This document shows, in pieces, positions 10,287 through 21,449 of a DNA stretch of 64,000 bases; position 1 is the first letter of the stretch; every line of letters begins with the position of its first letter. A program made the position numbers and the translations under genes. The notes below the pieces were generated by a model. It saw nothing but the letters and a program-made list of their open reading frames with translations, was not told the origin of the DNA and did not search any database. The stretch comes from Lineus longissimus (Eukaryota > Nemertea > Pilidiophora > Heteronemertea > Lineidae): positions 3,846,001-3,910,000 of the forward strand of contig NC_088321.1 of assembly GCF_910592395.1 (NCBI RefSeq), in the 5' to 3' direction.

Positions 10287-11995
10287 AGTGCAGACAGACA
10301 ATCCCAGAATTACCCTTCCTTTTATTCTCATCCTGGTCCACATAACCATTTCAGCATTTCAGTAACTAACATGTCTCATTGCATCACAGAAGAAACCACA
10401 GATTGTGTCACGCAATAACTGGTGCTAGGCCTGGTCTCGCCTATATGTACATGAATGGCAAGGGCGGCTGTCGTATGCATTATGACATTGGTGGATCTGC
10501 CCAGACAAAAATGGCCGCTGGTTCTTATTCGCAAGGTATTAAAGTATTTAGGTTGATAAGGTGCACATTTACTTTTGATTAACAGGGTATTCCGATCGAC
10601 TGGTGGTCCAGGAAAATAGAAATGCATTTACCTGATGTACCAGCGATAGCAGTCCTAAGGTTAGTTGTCCCCCAAACAAAACATGGTATTGTCAACGGTT
10701 ATGGTTAGGGTTAGTCGTATACTCGGAAAAATAGAACACAACGCCTTAATCTGCTGTTACAATAGAAAGCGGACTATGGTTCAAGGGGGACTTTGATCGC
10801 TTTCACACCGGTATATACCATGCTGTAGTGAAGGGCATGTTAAATGAATACAAATTTGCTGAAACTTATTAGGTATTTATAGTAGTTGTTCATTGGTCAA
10901 CACAACAGCAATGTTTAAATTTAAATATAGTATGTAAATGTATTATACACAATTTGAAATGTTCAGATTCAATTACAAATTCCAAATAGTTAGCAAACAT
11001 ACCGGTAGGCCTTTAAGGTATAACATGTACTTTTTTTCTTTTTCTTTCGTTAAAAAGGTCTAATGGCCCATCATATCAAGACAATGCGTCTTGTCTCTAA
11101 ATCTTGTTTGCCTAGTATAACTCTTGGTAGTGAAATAGATTTCTTGCTGTTGGCAGCTGGAATGAACTTGACCATCATAAACTGTTCCTCCAAATCAGGA
11201 TCTCCTCTGTACCATTTGAACTATGATTGATTTGTTTCAGAGTTGTCATCTTCATACGACAGAACCTACATGAACTAACGTAAAAAACTGAACTGCTGTG
11301 ACGCTGCGTATTACGTAATATATTGTTCCAAGGAGACCAGCAAGTATCCATGGTCTCTCAGTCAAACGTCAGCCCCTACAGTTTATGACAAGGACAAACA
11401 GAGTGGCCAGGCTGAAATGCTGTTCTGCCAGAAAACAAGTCGGTAGCCAATAACTTTCTTGGATACAACACTGGCTTGATATATGATAAAGTGTTTGTGA
11501 TGGAACAAATAAGACCTATCTTTGCAGGAGGTGTTGACCAAGAGGAGATTCTGTGGTGTGCAACCAATTTGGAATCAAATGAATGTTTTTAAAGTCCAAG
11601 TTCTCAGTTGGTGTCAATATCTGGAGGGTTTTTCATGAATTTGATGACGGTGATTGTGATGTTTAGGCCCAATTCTGGCTCATCAAGTTAAAGTGGTCAA
11701 GTTGAAGTCTCTTTTGGCACCAGTAATGTTAAAATTGTCACTGGAAGCTACCATTATGGAGCATTTTGCCTGACTGATGCATTGTATACAACAATGTGAG
11801 ACATGCAACAAATGACATGTAGAATATTGCTCTTACAGCAAAATATACTCCGAGACATAGCGCTGGCGAAATGTATACACTTGAATACCAAGATGAAACG
11901 TTGAATAAAAATAGAATAAACACTTTTATTGTTACAAACCACATTGAATTTTACAATGCTAGTGTACAAACAAGTGATATGCATATACAAATATT
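10287..11995. other. Stretch with no gene seen
   Basis: About 1.7 kb upstream of the transposase. Only short unsupported frames occur. There is a pyrimidine-rich tract near 11028-11048 and GGTTAGGGTTAG near 10704, too short to be telomeric. No repeat shared with the rest of the window was recognised. Confidence 0.5.
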
Positions 11996-12300
11996 TTCGA
12001 AAACAAGTCACTAATATTAAAGCGCGATATTGCACTTTTTAACCTTTGTCCCCTGGTGACCTAGTTGAGAATCAGATCAAACCGAAATTCGGTGTCAGAA
12101 GTTATAATTATGATGTAGGAGGTGTTTGTACCAAATTTCAAGTTCATAGCTTTACAGGTTAAGAAACGTGCCATAGTTACACTCAAACGGCAAATTTACG
12201 CCATTTGACATCTGTTACATTAAGATTAGGTCATTTATCAAAAACCTGTATGATATGTGATGCATCCTTGCTAGGAGAACCTATTGTGGGCATTATGGAT
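11996..12300 (+). repeat. Dispersed repeat R1, partial copy
   Basis: It contains the R1 order AAACAAGTCACTAAT, GATATTGCAC, CCCCTGGTGACC, AATTCGGTGTCAGA, CAAGTTCATAGC and GTTAAGAAACGTGCCATAG, then a degenerate core (TTTGACATCTGTTACATTAAGATTAGG) and CCTTGCTAGGAGAACCTA. Bases 12301-12695 hold nothing recognisable. Confidence 0.8.
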
Positions 12301-12697
12301 TTTAAGGTTTAGTTCTTTATCATTATTTCCTATGGTCCCTTTAAGACTGTGCAGCAGACAGGCCTGGGTCGTTAAGATAATCCTTTGTTTTCTAGATAGT
12401 GATAAGGCTTGTGTTGGCATTGTTTACTGGTTGGGGATTTCACACATTCGTTAATACTGGGGGGAAGTTTGTATTGTTCTAGTGTCATGTGTCTTAGCCT
12501 ATCCTGTAGTGATCTAAATTATGTAACGGGGCTATATTTTGGGCTGGGACTACTTGGGATGTTCACTCCTTTAGTATTGAATTCATTGTGTTCCTACTCC
12601 TCAGGGTAAGTATACAAACTGGGGTTTTCTGCTAGATTTTGCAGTGTAGCAAGCCTCGAGCTGTGCACTCAACCTCTCTTCAGATTCAATGTTAAGG

Positions 12698-14263
12698 CCC
12701 TCACCGAAAGGCAGTGCACTGAAAATGACTGCATCACACTGCTTTTGACTGAAACCCCCACTGCATATGACTGTCTTAGGCATATCATTTTTTCTTAATG
12801 TTTTAATAACACTGATTTTGACTGAAAGACCACTGCAAAGCACTGCCACTTGCATATCATTATGAACGACGTATTTCAAAAACACTGCTTATGACTGAAA
12901 GACCACTGATTTCCACTTCTCCAACTCTGATCGAAACCCGTGGCATTTTCAACATGACTGAAAACCACTGCTTTATGACTGGTGAGATTAAGACTTGATG
13001 GCAGTGTAAAGCAGTGGTAATTGCAGTCAAATTCAGTGTTAAATATCACCCATAATGCAACCTGAGACAGGAAGCTAGTAAGTTTGAATTTGATAGTCAA
13101 ACATTCAAGAAATCATGGTAGCTCTTCATATTTCTCGATATTTACCCGAATTTCAATATGAGAAGAGGGGAGTTTTAGTCAGTTTGAATTGGAATACATA
13201 AGGAGCCAAATGAATGCAAAAAGGGTAATTTAGACAGACACTGAAGTTGTATTTTCAGCAAATCAAGAAGGCTGTAGGCCCTATAGGTGTTGTAATGCAT
13301 GCATACACTGCAAGATATCTGCATATATCTTCATGCATCTACTGTAGGCCCTATAGGTGTTAATTGTAATGTATGCATACACTGCAAATTATCTGCATGG
13401 GAGCTCAATACACATCAATCAGTAGATCCTATTATTCTACAGGCCGCGTGCAGTTACTTTATTTGGACGTCAATTTGATCTAGCTTCAATCCCTGACATC
13501 ACTGACAGTAGCTATGTGCCATGTGTCGTTTCAATTGTCTAGTAACCCCATCTGATCACTGTCATTATGACAAAGTTTGCAATGACGTAGGTCAAGGACT
13601 TGAATTTGTCATCTTTTTACTGTGTCACGTCATCATGCAATGGCGATGTCCTCTATTTGTGCAGATGACGTCATCACTGCCATATTTGACGCAAACAGGA
13701 CAGCAAAAGTAACAGTTCGCTAGAAGTTTTTGCTTTTTCGAACAATTTCTTTGGTTGTCATCAGCACAGGGGGGTCACGTCCCCCAAACCTCTCTCGGCA
13801 TCCGTGCCTGCATGCCATTAAATAAATTATTCATATTAACACTGAAAATGACTGCTCCCTCCAAGAGGTTTTGGAAATGGCAGTCAAAATCAGTGGTGTT
13901 TCAGTGTGGATTCAGTGTGCTGCGAAATATTTAAATTAACACTGAACCCCACTGCCAGCCCTGTGCATGATGCATAGTGGGGAGTCATTTTCAGTGTCAA
14001 AAGCAGTGGAAATCAGTCAGCCTAAATATTTAAATGAGCACTGCTTTTGACTGCCTTACCACTGATTTTGACTGTCTTACCACTGCTTATGACTCCCTAA
14101 CCTCTATTTTTGATTGCTGTATAACTGTATGCTTTGGTATTGCGTGACTGAAAAACACTCCCTATGACTGCTTTCCACTGATTTCAACACTGCCATAAAA
14201 ATGTGAGGTAACACTGCAACCTGACTGAATCCTGACTGATATCACACTGCTTTTCGGTGAGGG
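12698..14263. mobile_element. DNA transposon family with CCCTCACCGAA inverted termini, copy 1 (1566 bp)
   Basis: The left end CCCTCACCGAAAGGCAGTG is the inverse of the right end CACTGCTTTTCGGTGAGGG. Flanks give a 2-bp duplication GG (12696-12697 and 14264-14265). The interior is packed with CACTG and GACTG words (for example CACTGCTTTTGACTG and CACTGATTTTGACTG), concentrated toward both ends like the subterminal repeats of CACTA/EnSpm elements. No transposase ORF is present, so it is non-autonomous. Copy 2 is at 15678-17975. I do not recognise the family. Confidence 0.75.
12872..12873. other. Empty TA target matching the MITE insertion in copy 2
   Basis: Copy 1 reads ATGAACGACG-TA-TTTCAAAAACAC here. 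Copy 2 reads ATGAACGACA-TA, then 255 bp, then TA-TTTCAAAAACAC. The two copies form an occupied/empty site pair for the element at 15853-16107. Confidence 0.85.
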
Positions 14264-14265
14264 GG

Positions 14266-14510
14266 CGCTGATCTCATCTATCGCTCTTGGAAAGTGTATG
14301 TTATAGCGCTGCCTTTCTTTGTGAGACAAACTTCTTAGAGTGTAGCGCTGCATTCAACCTCTCTTCCGAGTTTATGTTATAGCGCTGAACTCATCTATTG
14401 CTCTTGGAAAGTGTATGTTACAGAGCTGCACCAACCTCTGTTTTTTTTCTGCTTAGAATTGCATGTTTTAGCGCTGCCTTTCTGTGTGAGACAAACTTCT
14501 CTGAGAGTAC
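14266..14510. repeat. Degenerate repeat around AGCGCTG and CTTGGAAAGTGTATGTTA
   Basis: The block CTCATCTATCGCTCTTGGAAAGTGTATGTTA occurs near 14272 and, slightly altered, near 14391. TAGCGCTGCCTTTCT and GAGACAAACTTCT recur near 14310 and 14470. The left flank of copy 1 (about 12650-12695, CTCAACCTCTCTTC) belongs to the same repeat, so the transposon inserted into it. Bases 14511-14858 hold nothing else. Confidence 0.6.
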
Positions 14511-14858
14511 ACTTGTTCACTCATCATTTAATTAGAGTCCAAGGTTGTGGACATAGAAAATATTCTGAGAGAATGAATATCCTGTTGAGGTTTAGTCCGA
14601 GGTTTATAGTGCGCAAGTCACAGTTGTGACAGAAGTTTAAGGTTGTAAATATAAGTTGTGGGATGATTATGATGACGTAATACCTGCTTAGTTATGACGA
14701 GTTATGAATAAAGAGTGTCTATGGAGATCAGTTGTTTCTGGTTATAAATACTAGATAGTTAAGTGTTTCCTGCCCCGTTTTAGCAGGACCTTCATATTTA
14801 ATTAGTTTGAAAGTGGCATTAGTCTTCTTACTGCTAGGATGACATAGTCACAACACTA

Positions 14859-15081
14859 TCATAATTTTATTAAAAAACGAGTCACTTATAAGTGAGATAT
14901 AATACTTTTTGCCCCCTGGTGGTCAAGTGAAGAATCATATTGTACCAAAATTCAGTGTCGAAGGTCACCTGACCTGGGAGTACAAAGTTTCAAGTCCATA
15001 GCCCTAGCCATTAAGAAACGTGCACCACTCTTTTTGAAACAGGATACAGACAACTACATTATTCCCCTACCGTGAGCCAAA
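14859..15081 (+). repeat. Dispersed repeat R1, 3' portion
   Basis: It starts near AAAACGAGTCACTTATAAG, includes GCCCCCTGGTGGTCAAGT and TTAAGAAACGTGC, and ends with the family terminus CCCCTACCGTGAGCCAAAAA. Bases 15082-15675 hold no recognised feature. Confidence 0.8.
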
Positions 15082-15852
15082 AACCTTACAGTACAGACAA
15101 CCTTTATCCTTCATATACACATATGCAGGTAAATTATTCACCAAACTTTGATAGTTTCATACATAACATTTACATGTCAAAGTTCCATCTCAGAGTCTTC
15201 TCTCCAACTGGAACTTGCATGTACAGCCGATGAGTGATACAAAAAAGTTCCAGGTCAATGTACTCTACAATTAAAATATGATCCTTTCAAGATCCACAAG
15301 TCAGTCCCCACCAACAGAGCAACTCAAAATACATGCAAAACAATCAGGTCAGGACTGCATATCATATTCGGACTGCACTTCAGACACATTTCCGTGAAGA
15401 TTATAAGATCCCTGGGAGGAGGCAGGGGCTAATAATTATGCCAGGCTGGTGAAGAAAGTGGTTGAGTTGTGTATGAAACGCACTACAGACAACTTTTTAG
15501 CACATAGCTCAGTGAGAATTTTGCGTGCAACAAAATTCAAGGTTATTTGTCCATGTGTCTTAGCCCAGTAGCTAATTCGGCACTTTGTTTACATTCAAGT
15601 TCTAACACAGCTATTTTAAATGGAATAACACCAAGTTCAGCCAACTTGGCATTGGTCTCCAACACTGATTGAGCAACCCCTCACCGAACGGCAGTGCACT
15701 GAAATTGACTGCATCACACTGCTTTTGACTGACACCCCCACTGCATATGACTTTTTAGGCATGCCATTTTTTCTTAATGTTAAAAAACCACTAATTTTGA
15801 CTGAAAGATCACTGCAAAGCACTGCCACCTGCATATCATTATGAACGACATA

Positions 15853-16107
15853 CAGTGGAACCTCCCTTAGCAGACACCTCTCTATTAAGGACAACCTCTC
15901 TATTTTAATAAAAGTGTCCTTAAAAGGACACTTTTTAAAAAAACTTAGAAAAGTGTCCTTAAAAAAACCTAGTGTCCTTAAAAGGACACTAGGTTTGGTC
16001 CCAAATTGGCTGTTTCCATTCCATTTGACCTCTCTAATCAGGACACCTCTCTATTAAGGACAGCACTTGTCAGTCCTGAGGGTGTCCTTAATAGAGAGGT
16101 TCAACTG
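15853..16107. mobile_element. Pogo/Tigger-type MITE, 255 bp, TA target duplication
   Basis: Termini are CAGTGGAACCTCCCTTAGC at the left and GAGAGGTTCAACTGTA-type at the right, flanked by TA on both sides (15851-15852, 16108-16109). The blocks CCTCTCTATTAAGGACA appear in both orientations, and the centre has AAGTGTCCTTAAAAGGACACTT palindromes. TIRs beginning CAGT with TA target sites are typical of the pogo/Tigger group. There is no ORF. A pogo transposase lies at 8.8-10.3 kb, but I cannot show that it mobilised this element. Confidence 0.88.
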
Positions 16108-17215
16108 TATTTCAAAAACACTGCCTATGACTGAAAGACCACTGATTTCCACTTCTCCAACTCTGATCGAAACCCGTGGCATTTTCAAAATGACTGAAAA
16201 CCACTGCTTTATGACTGGTGAGATTAAGATTTGATGGCAGTGTAAAGCAGTGGTAATTGCAGTCAAAGTCAGGCTGTAGGTGCTGTAATGTATGCATGCA
16301 CTGCAAGATATCTGCATGGGAGCTGCAGTCAACAGCTGATGTTCTGGGCATCAATATATACACATCAATCAGTCTGTTAGACCATTATTCTAGAGGCCGC
16401 GTGCAGTAACTTTATTTGGATGTCAATTTGATCTTCAATCCCTGACATCACTGACAGTAGCTAAGTGCCATGTGTGGTTTCAATTGTCTAGTAACCCCAT
16501 CTGACCACTGTCATTATTGCTTCAGTGACAAAGTTTGCAATGACGTAGGTCAAGGACGTAAATTTGTCATTTAAAATGGTGTTTTTTTACTGTGACACAT
16601 CATCATGCAATGGCGATGTCCTCTATTTGTGCACGACTTGTAGATGACGTCATCACTGCCATATTATTGGATGCAAACACATCAACTAAAATAGAACAGC
16701 AAAAGTAACAGTTGGCTAGAAATTTTTGCTTTTTCGCACAATTTCTTTGGTTGCTTGCCATCAACACAGGGTGGGGGGTCACGTCCCCCAAACCTCTCTC
16801 GGCATCCGTGCCTGCATGCCATTGAATAAATTATTCATATTAACAATGAAAATGACTGCTCCCTCCTGGAGGTTTTGGAAATGGCAGTCAAAATCAGTGG
16901 TGTTTCAGTGTGGATTCAGTGTGCTGCGAAATATTTAAATTAACACCGAACCCCACTGCCAGCCCTATGCATAATGCATAGTGGGGAGTCATTTTCAGTG
17001 TCAAAAACAGTGGAAATCAGTCAGCCGAAATATTTAAATGAGCACTGCTTTTGACTGCCTTACCACTGATTTTGACTGTCTTACCACTGCTTATGACTCC
17101 CTGACCTCTATTTTTGATTGCTGTATAACTGTATGCTTTGGTAACGCGTGACTGAAAAACACTCCCTGTGACTGCTTTCCACTGATTTCAACACTGCCAT
17201 ATAAATGTAAGGTAA

Positions 17216-17919
17216 TTCTATGGTGGACTTTTCAGAAAAGCCCAATTCAATTTCCCTAAAGATGACTTCCTCTACCACACAACTTTTAGCCTATTCCAGG
17301 GCAGGTTTAGACACAAGTCTAATCCCAATCTCAATCATGAACACTTCTTTGTGTCATTGCTCTTGGGAAATCCACTGATATAGCAGTAAGACAATACCTA
17401 CTTATTTGTGGACCATTAAGTCAGGTAAGGGCATGGTCAAAATTGTTCCAGGAAACAAAGTCTCACTCATTATCTTTTTGTTCTACAAATTTCATGTTCA
17501 TGCAAAGCTATTTAGTTGGCTTTGCATATATATATTTCTTTCTATTGGTAGAGGCGTGTTATCATCTTAACTTTTGTCATAGCCAGAGCAGGCCTGGACC
17601 TACCGCTGGATTATTTGTATGTGTAGTATTTAGCTTACCTAAGTTAAGTTTGGGAAGCTAACATGATTGCCAAATTAGCTTGATTAATGTTATGCAATCA
17701 GTAATTAGTAGTTTTCATGTTAAATCAAATGCTGTATATCCGACATTCAGGACTGGCACTCCAACCGGGGAAGACCTATACCAGAATTGGATCCCAGTTT
17801 TGTGATTTGTGAATGTATTAACACCTGGACTTGAAAATATATCATTTAGAAGGGAGTTCCATCTTCAAGTCTTTACTGAACATTATTAAGCTAGTCCACC
17901 TTGAATTTCAAACATATTA
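17216..17919. mobile_element. 704-bp insertion inside transposon copy 2
   Basis: Copy 1 reads AGGTAACACTGCAACC without interruption; copy 2 has GTAA at 17212-17215, then 704 bp, then GTAA at 17920-17923 followed by CACTGCAACC. Near the ends, GGTGGACT (17223) and AGTCCACC (17893) are inverted, but termini do not match base for base. The ORF at 17443-17661 has no recognisable content. The superfamily is undetermined; TAA within the duplication would suit a Harbinger-type target. Confidence 0.65.
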
Positions 17920-18377
17920 GTAACACTGCAACCTGACAGAATCCTGACTGACATCACACTGCTTTTCGGTGAGGGACTGCACCTAGCCAGATAATATACC
18001 TCATCTATACCTCAAACAATTTGTTAAGAAGAATTTACAAAAGTGATTCTTCTGAAAATGGAATTGCTATGACACCAAGGTATTTTAAAACGCAAAATGC
18101 CTTCAAAACCTCAAATTATTGTACAATGTCCAGTGATAGACCATGTGTGAGCTAAGTATAGACTATTTGCCTATGAGAGCTACATATGGACTTGATTCGC
18201 AGCAGTTGATATAAATGATAGAAAACTATTAAAACATTTGACATTAACTAAATAGCTAGACTCTACATGTATTAGTGATAAACAGTGTACATGTACAGGA
18301 CCAATAAACTTTGTTCCACTGCAGTGAGCACATAAAATGCTAAAAAAATTATGAAGAGAGTAGCCTAACATGACAAT

Positions 18378-18975
18378 GAAGCGGCCAGGGCCGTTGTGCT
18401 CACCTGTAGACATCAGCCAACATACACTATTTTCTCACCTTGAAAAGTAGGCTTAGGTGGGTTAGGGCTAGATCAAATTGCTTTTGAGTTATAGCACTTG
18501 GATCCGTTTTGGGTGGCCATATCTGAAGCTGGAACAGGCTGAAATTGTGCCCCGGAGAAGGTCTTCCTGTCATACATGTTCCAGGTTTTGAAGTTGCTAT
18601 GTAAAACAATAACAAAACGTGCCACATTTTTTGTTTTTTTCCAACTTTGACCTCGGTGACCTTGAAAAGTAGGTCAAATCAAAAACCTGTATTATATGTG
18701 ATGCACCATCACCAGATGAACCCACGATAAAAGTTTCGTCATACTAGCTAGCAGTGTTCAGGAGTTATGGCCAAAAGGTTTTCACAAAGCGCCCCCTATA
18801 TGCCAGAACAATAATCAAATCGCGCCCAATTTAGGTATACAAGTTACTGTTGCCCCAAGAGACCCCACACACTAAGTTTAAAGTTTCAAGGTCCAGTGGT
18901 TTAAGAAACGTGCCACCATTGTTTAACGGACGACGCGCTATCACTATAGCTCCCCTGTCCTTAAGACAGGTGAGC
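18378..18975 (+). repeat. Dispersed repeat R1, copy with both termini
   Basis: It starts CGGCCAGGGCCGTTGTGCTCACC, carries the half-site core at 18648-18676 and CCCCCTATATGCC, and ends TCCTTAAGACAGGTGAGCCAAAAA. Bases 17978-18377 and 18976-19354 contain no gene. Confidence 0.85.
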
Positions 18976-19354
18976 CAAAAACCAAATACTAGACTAAACT
19001 CAACATTCGCTACACGTACCCGTAATTAACAATGAAGAGAACCAATGGCAGATAAGATGTACAGGTAGGGATAAAAGTGAATTAACAAAATAGACATTTG
19101 CTATTATAAAGAAAATGGCTTCATTCAAGACTTTTGAGAAGTTATTGAGACAAAGAGAGCAAAATTATAGATATTAAGTATAAACAATAGCTATGCCTAC
19201 ATTGTACTTTAAAGTATAACAGGGTCATGAAAACACAATTTTTCTTCAAGACCTAAACCCGCATTCATCCCCAAGGCTACCACAATTACCTAAGAAAGAG
19301 CATCAAACTAACCGGATTCACATTAGCAAAAGATAATGATTAAGTGGACAATGC

Positions 19355-19995
19355 ATATTGGTTAAGAAACGTGCTATATAGTAGCCAAATCAACATTTCA
19401 TGCCATTTAAAGAGATCCAGTCGTGGCACAAGTCTTTATTTAGACTATAGCTGAATGTGGTAAAAATAACTAAATTGGTGATTGCTTCTCATGCAGCTTA
19501 TTGGCTAAAAAATCACCTACCCATGGGGAACTCGAAACTGCTAACATTTATCAATGGAAGCATATTCTCGCCTTAAGTTTCAACCGGGCCGTTGAAAACC
19601 CCTGTTTTTTATAAGAGTTTTGCTGTAGGTTACCTTTAACCTCTGTGACCTTGAAAAGTAGGTCAAATAAAAAACCCATGTGACACATACCTTATGGAGG
19701 TTAGATGTACCCATGGTATCGAATTGGTGGCAGGTAATCACATTTCTACATTTTTTCTGAATTTAGCCACCTGTTGGCAAATTGATGAATGAAATGGAAC
19801 CAAACTCTCGGCTGTAGGATGACCTGACAATGTACTCATAGGGTGTGTACGAAATGTGGGATCAATGGTCACTGCAGTTAAGAAATGTGACATAATTAAA
19901 GCCCAATTACCAATTTACACCATTTGACCTCTGTGACCTTGAAAAGTAGGTCAAATGAAAACCTTGTATAGCATGCGATGTATCCTTGCTATCTA
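19355..19995 (+). repeat. Dispersed repeat R1, copy with two cores
   Basis: TTAAGAAACGTGC occurs near 19362, and cores TAACCTCTGTGACCTTG at 19637-19665 and TGACCTCTGTGACCTTG at 19925-19953, about 288 bp apart. This spacing matches the internal period of R1. Bases 19996-20240 show no feature. Confidence 0.8.
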
Positions 19996-20240
19996 TTATT
20001 GAAAAACGGGGAGATAATGATGGTCTGTATCAAAGATTTCATTTCTTATACAGAGTCAAACCTTTCCGAGTCAGATCGCATGATGTAAAGATTCAGATTT
20101 CTCTGTAGTTGTTCAAAACTCAGGTAGTACCTACTAAGATGTAAAATACAGCCACATGTGTGCGTAATGGATAGAAGTTCGAACCAATTAAGAGAGTTGA
20201 AAGCAATCTTCAACTCCTCTATAAGGCAATCAGAAGAGGT

Positions 20241-21105
20241 TCAAAATACTAACAACCGGACAAGTTCCTTTGCATTCAATTCAGCAACATATTGCTCAAA
20301 ATAACCATAAACACGTAATTCCATTTCAAGGAATACTTTCAAAGTTTCATCATCATCATCATGAGGAATAGGATCATTAGGTCCTCGCATCTTCGAATAC
20401 TCTATTATAACTTTGGCAGCAATATTGTCTGCCATTGGCTTCAAAAAACTTAGCCAAATCTCTGTGGTGATCCCATCCCATAGGTATACTTCATACCCAA
20501 CCTCAACTGGTAAGCGTCCACATCTTTGAATAGAAAAGTTACACTCTGGCAACACTGACAATCAAGTCTGTCAAGTTGGCAGGAGTTGGTCTAACCCTAC
20601 AGTTGACTTGTATGGTGTCAAAATTGTAATGCACCTGGAAACATGCTTCATTTCCTTCAACAATTCTGGTTCTTCCAGAATATTTCTGAGAAAACTCTCG
20701 TCATTCTCAGGTACATACCTTAAAAAAACTCGATGTACATGGTGTCAGGCACCTGCAGTTGAAATAACGCGGCAAGAGAGTCTTTACAAATAGAAGGGGA
20801 AAAGTATCCCATCAAGACTACAGCATGAGAAATATTTCTGCCTAAAAGAAACATTTTATCTCTCCCACACCATTCATTCATGGTTCATAATGGGAACCTT
20901 TTCATTTCTCCTTAAAAAAAACTCCGAAAAAACTTTCCGAAAAAAAATTGTAAACATCTCTCTGGTGACACCATCTAGATCTTCAGCTACCTCCTCTCCC
21001 ACTATCACCACTACAATACGATGAATTGGACAAAGATCCTTCTCTCTTGTCCAGCTCCCATGAAAATCTTGAGCTCCATTGATCATTTTCGAAGATCAGC
21101 AAAAT
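20241..21105 (-). pseudogene. HECT-domain-like region with frameshifts
   Basis: After the acceptor CACTCTTTCAG (start 21105) the frames read DFADLRK, shift at an A-run near 21086, then IVVVIVGEEVAEDLDGVTRE, close to the HECT pattern in which VxFVGE is followed by DxGGxxREFF. A further frame (about 20862-20725) gives LLGRNISHAVVLMGYFSP, like the HECT segment GRxIAHxxLxGG. Another (about 20728-20575) gives FLRYVPENDESFLRNILEE, and 20561-20241 gives an acidic C-terminal stretch with a DDDDET run. At least three frame changes and stops are needed, so it is a pseudogene exon unless unrecognised introns explain them. The catalytic Cys could not be placed. Confidence 0.5.
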
Positions 21106-21449
21106 CTGAAAGAGTGAAAAAACAGATCTTGAATCACACGAGATAAAACATTGGGTGGGATGAATAAGCCAGTAAATGCTTTTACTCCAAAAGTGCAAAA
21201 TGGCTTAGCAAAAATATCAAAAAGTTGATCTGCCTATTCCAGGAAAGTAATCCAGACATGGGGATCACAAATTGGGAAATCCAGAATATCGAATGTTTGC
21301 ACGTTTAAAGAGGGGAATTCATGACACTGCGCCAGGCTAAATTAGTTGTGTCGTCACATTAATCCCTTTGTTTCGCAATAGCAACATCAGTCACGTCACT
21401 TCAAGACCCCAAAGCGATGCGGACATAACAATGTGAATGGACTATAATT

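Larger units (their letters stand above)
15678..17975. mobile_element. CCCTCACCGAA transposon, copy 2, with two nested insertions
   Basis: The ends are CCCTCACCGAACGGCAGTG and GCTTTTCGGTGAGGG, with 2-bp duplication AC at 15676-15677 and 17976-17977. After removing the MITE with its TA duplication (257 bp) and the 704-bp insertion with its duplicated GTAA, the body is about 1.33 kb, collinear with copy 1 except for a gap of about 230 bp opposite 13037-13275 of copy 1. It confirms the termini and target-duplication size deduced from copy 1. Confidence 0.75.

Noticed and set aside
10704-10716. GGTTAGGGTTAG, telomere-like
   Set aside because: Barely two units; not a telomeric array.
12409-12609. 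66-codon ORF with hydrophobic content resembling a membrane protein
   Set aside because: No family resemblance, no exon signals, and surrounded by repeats.
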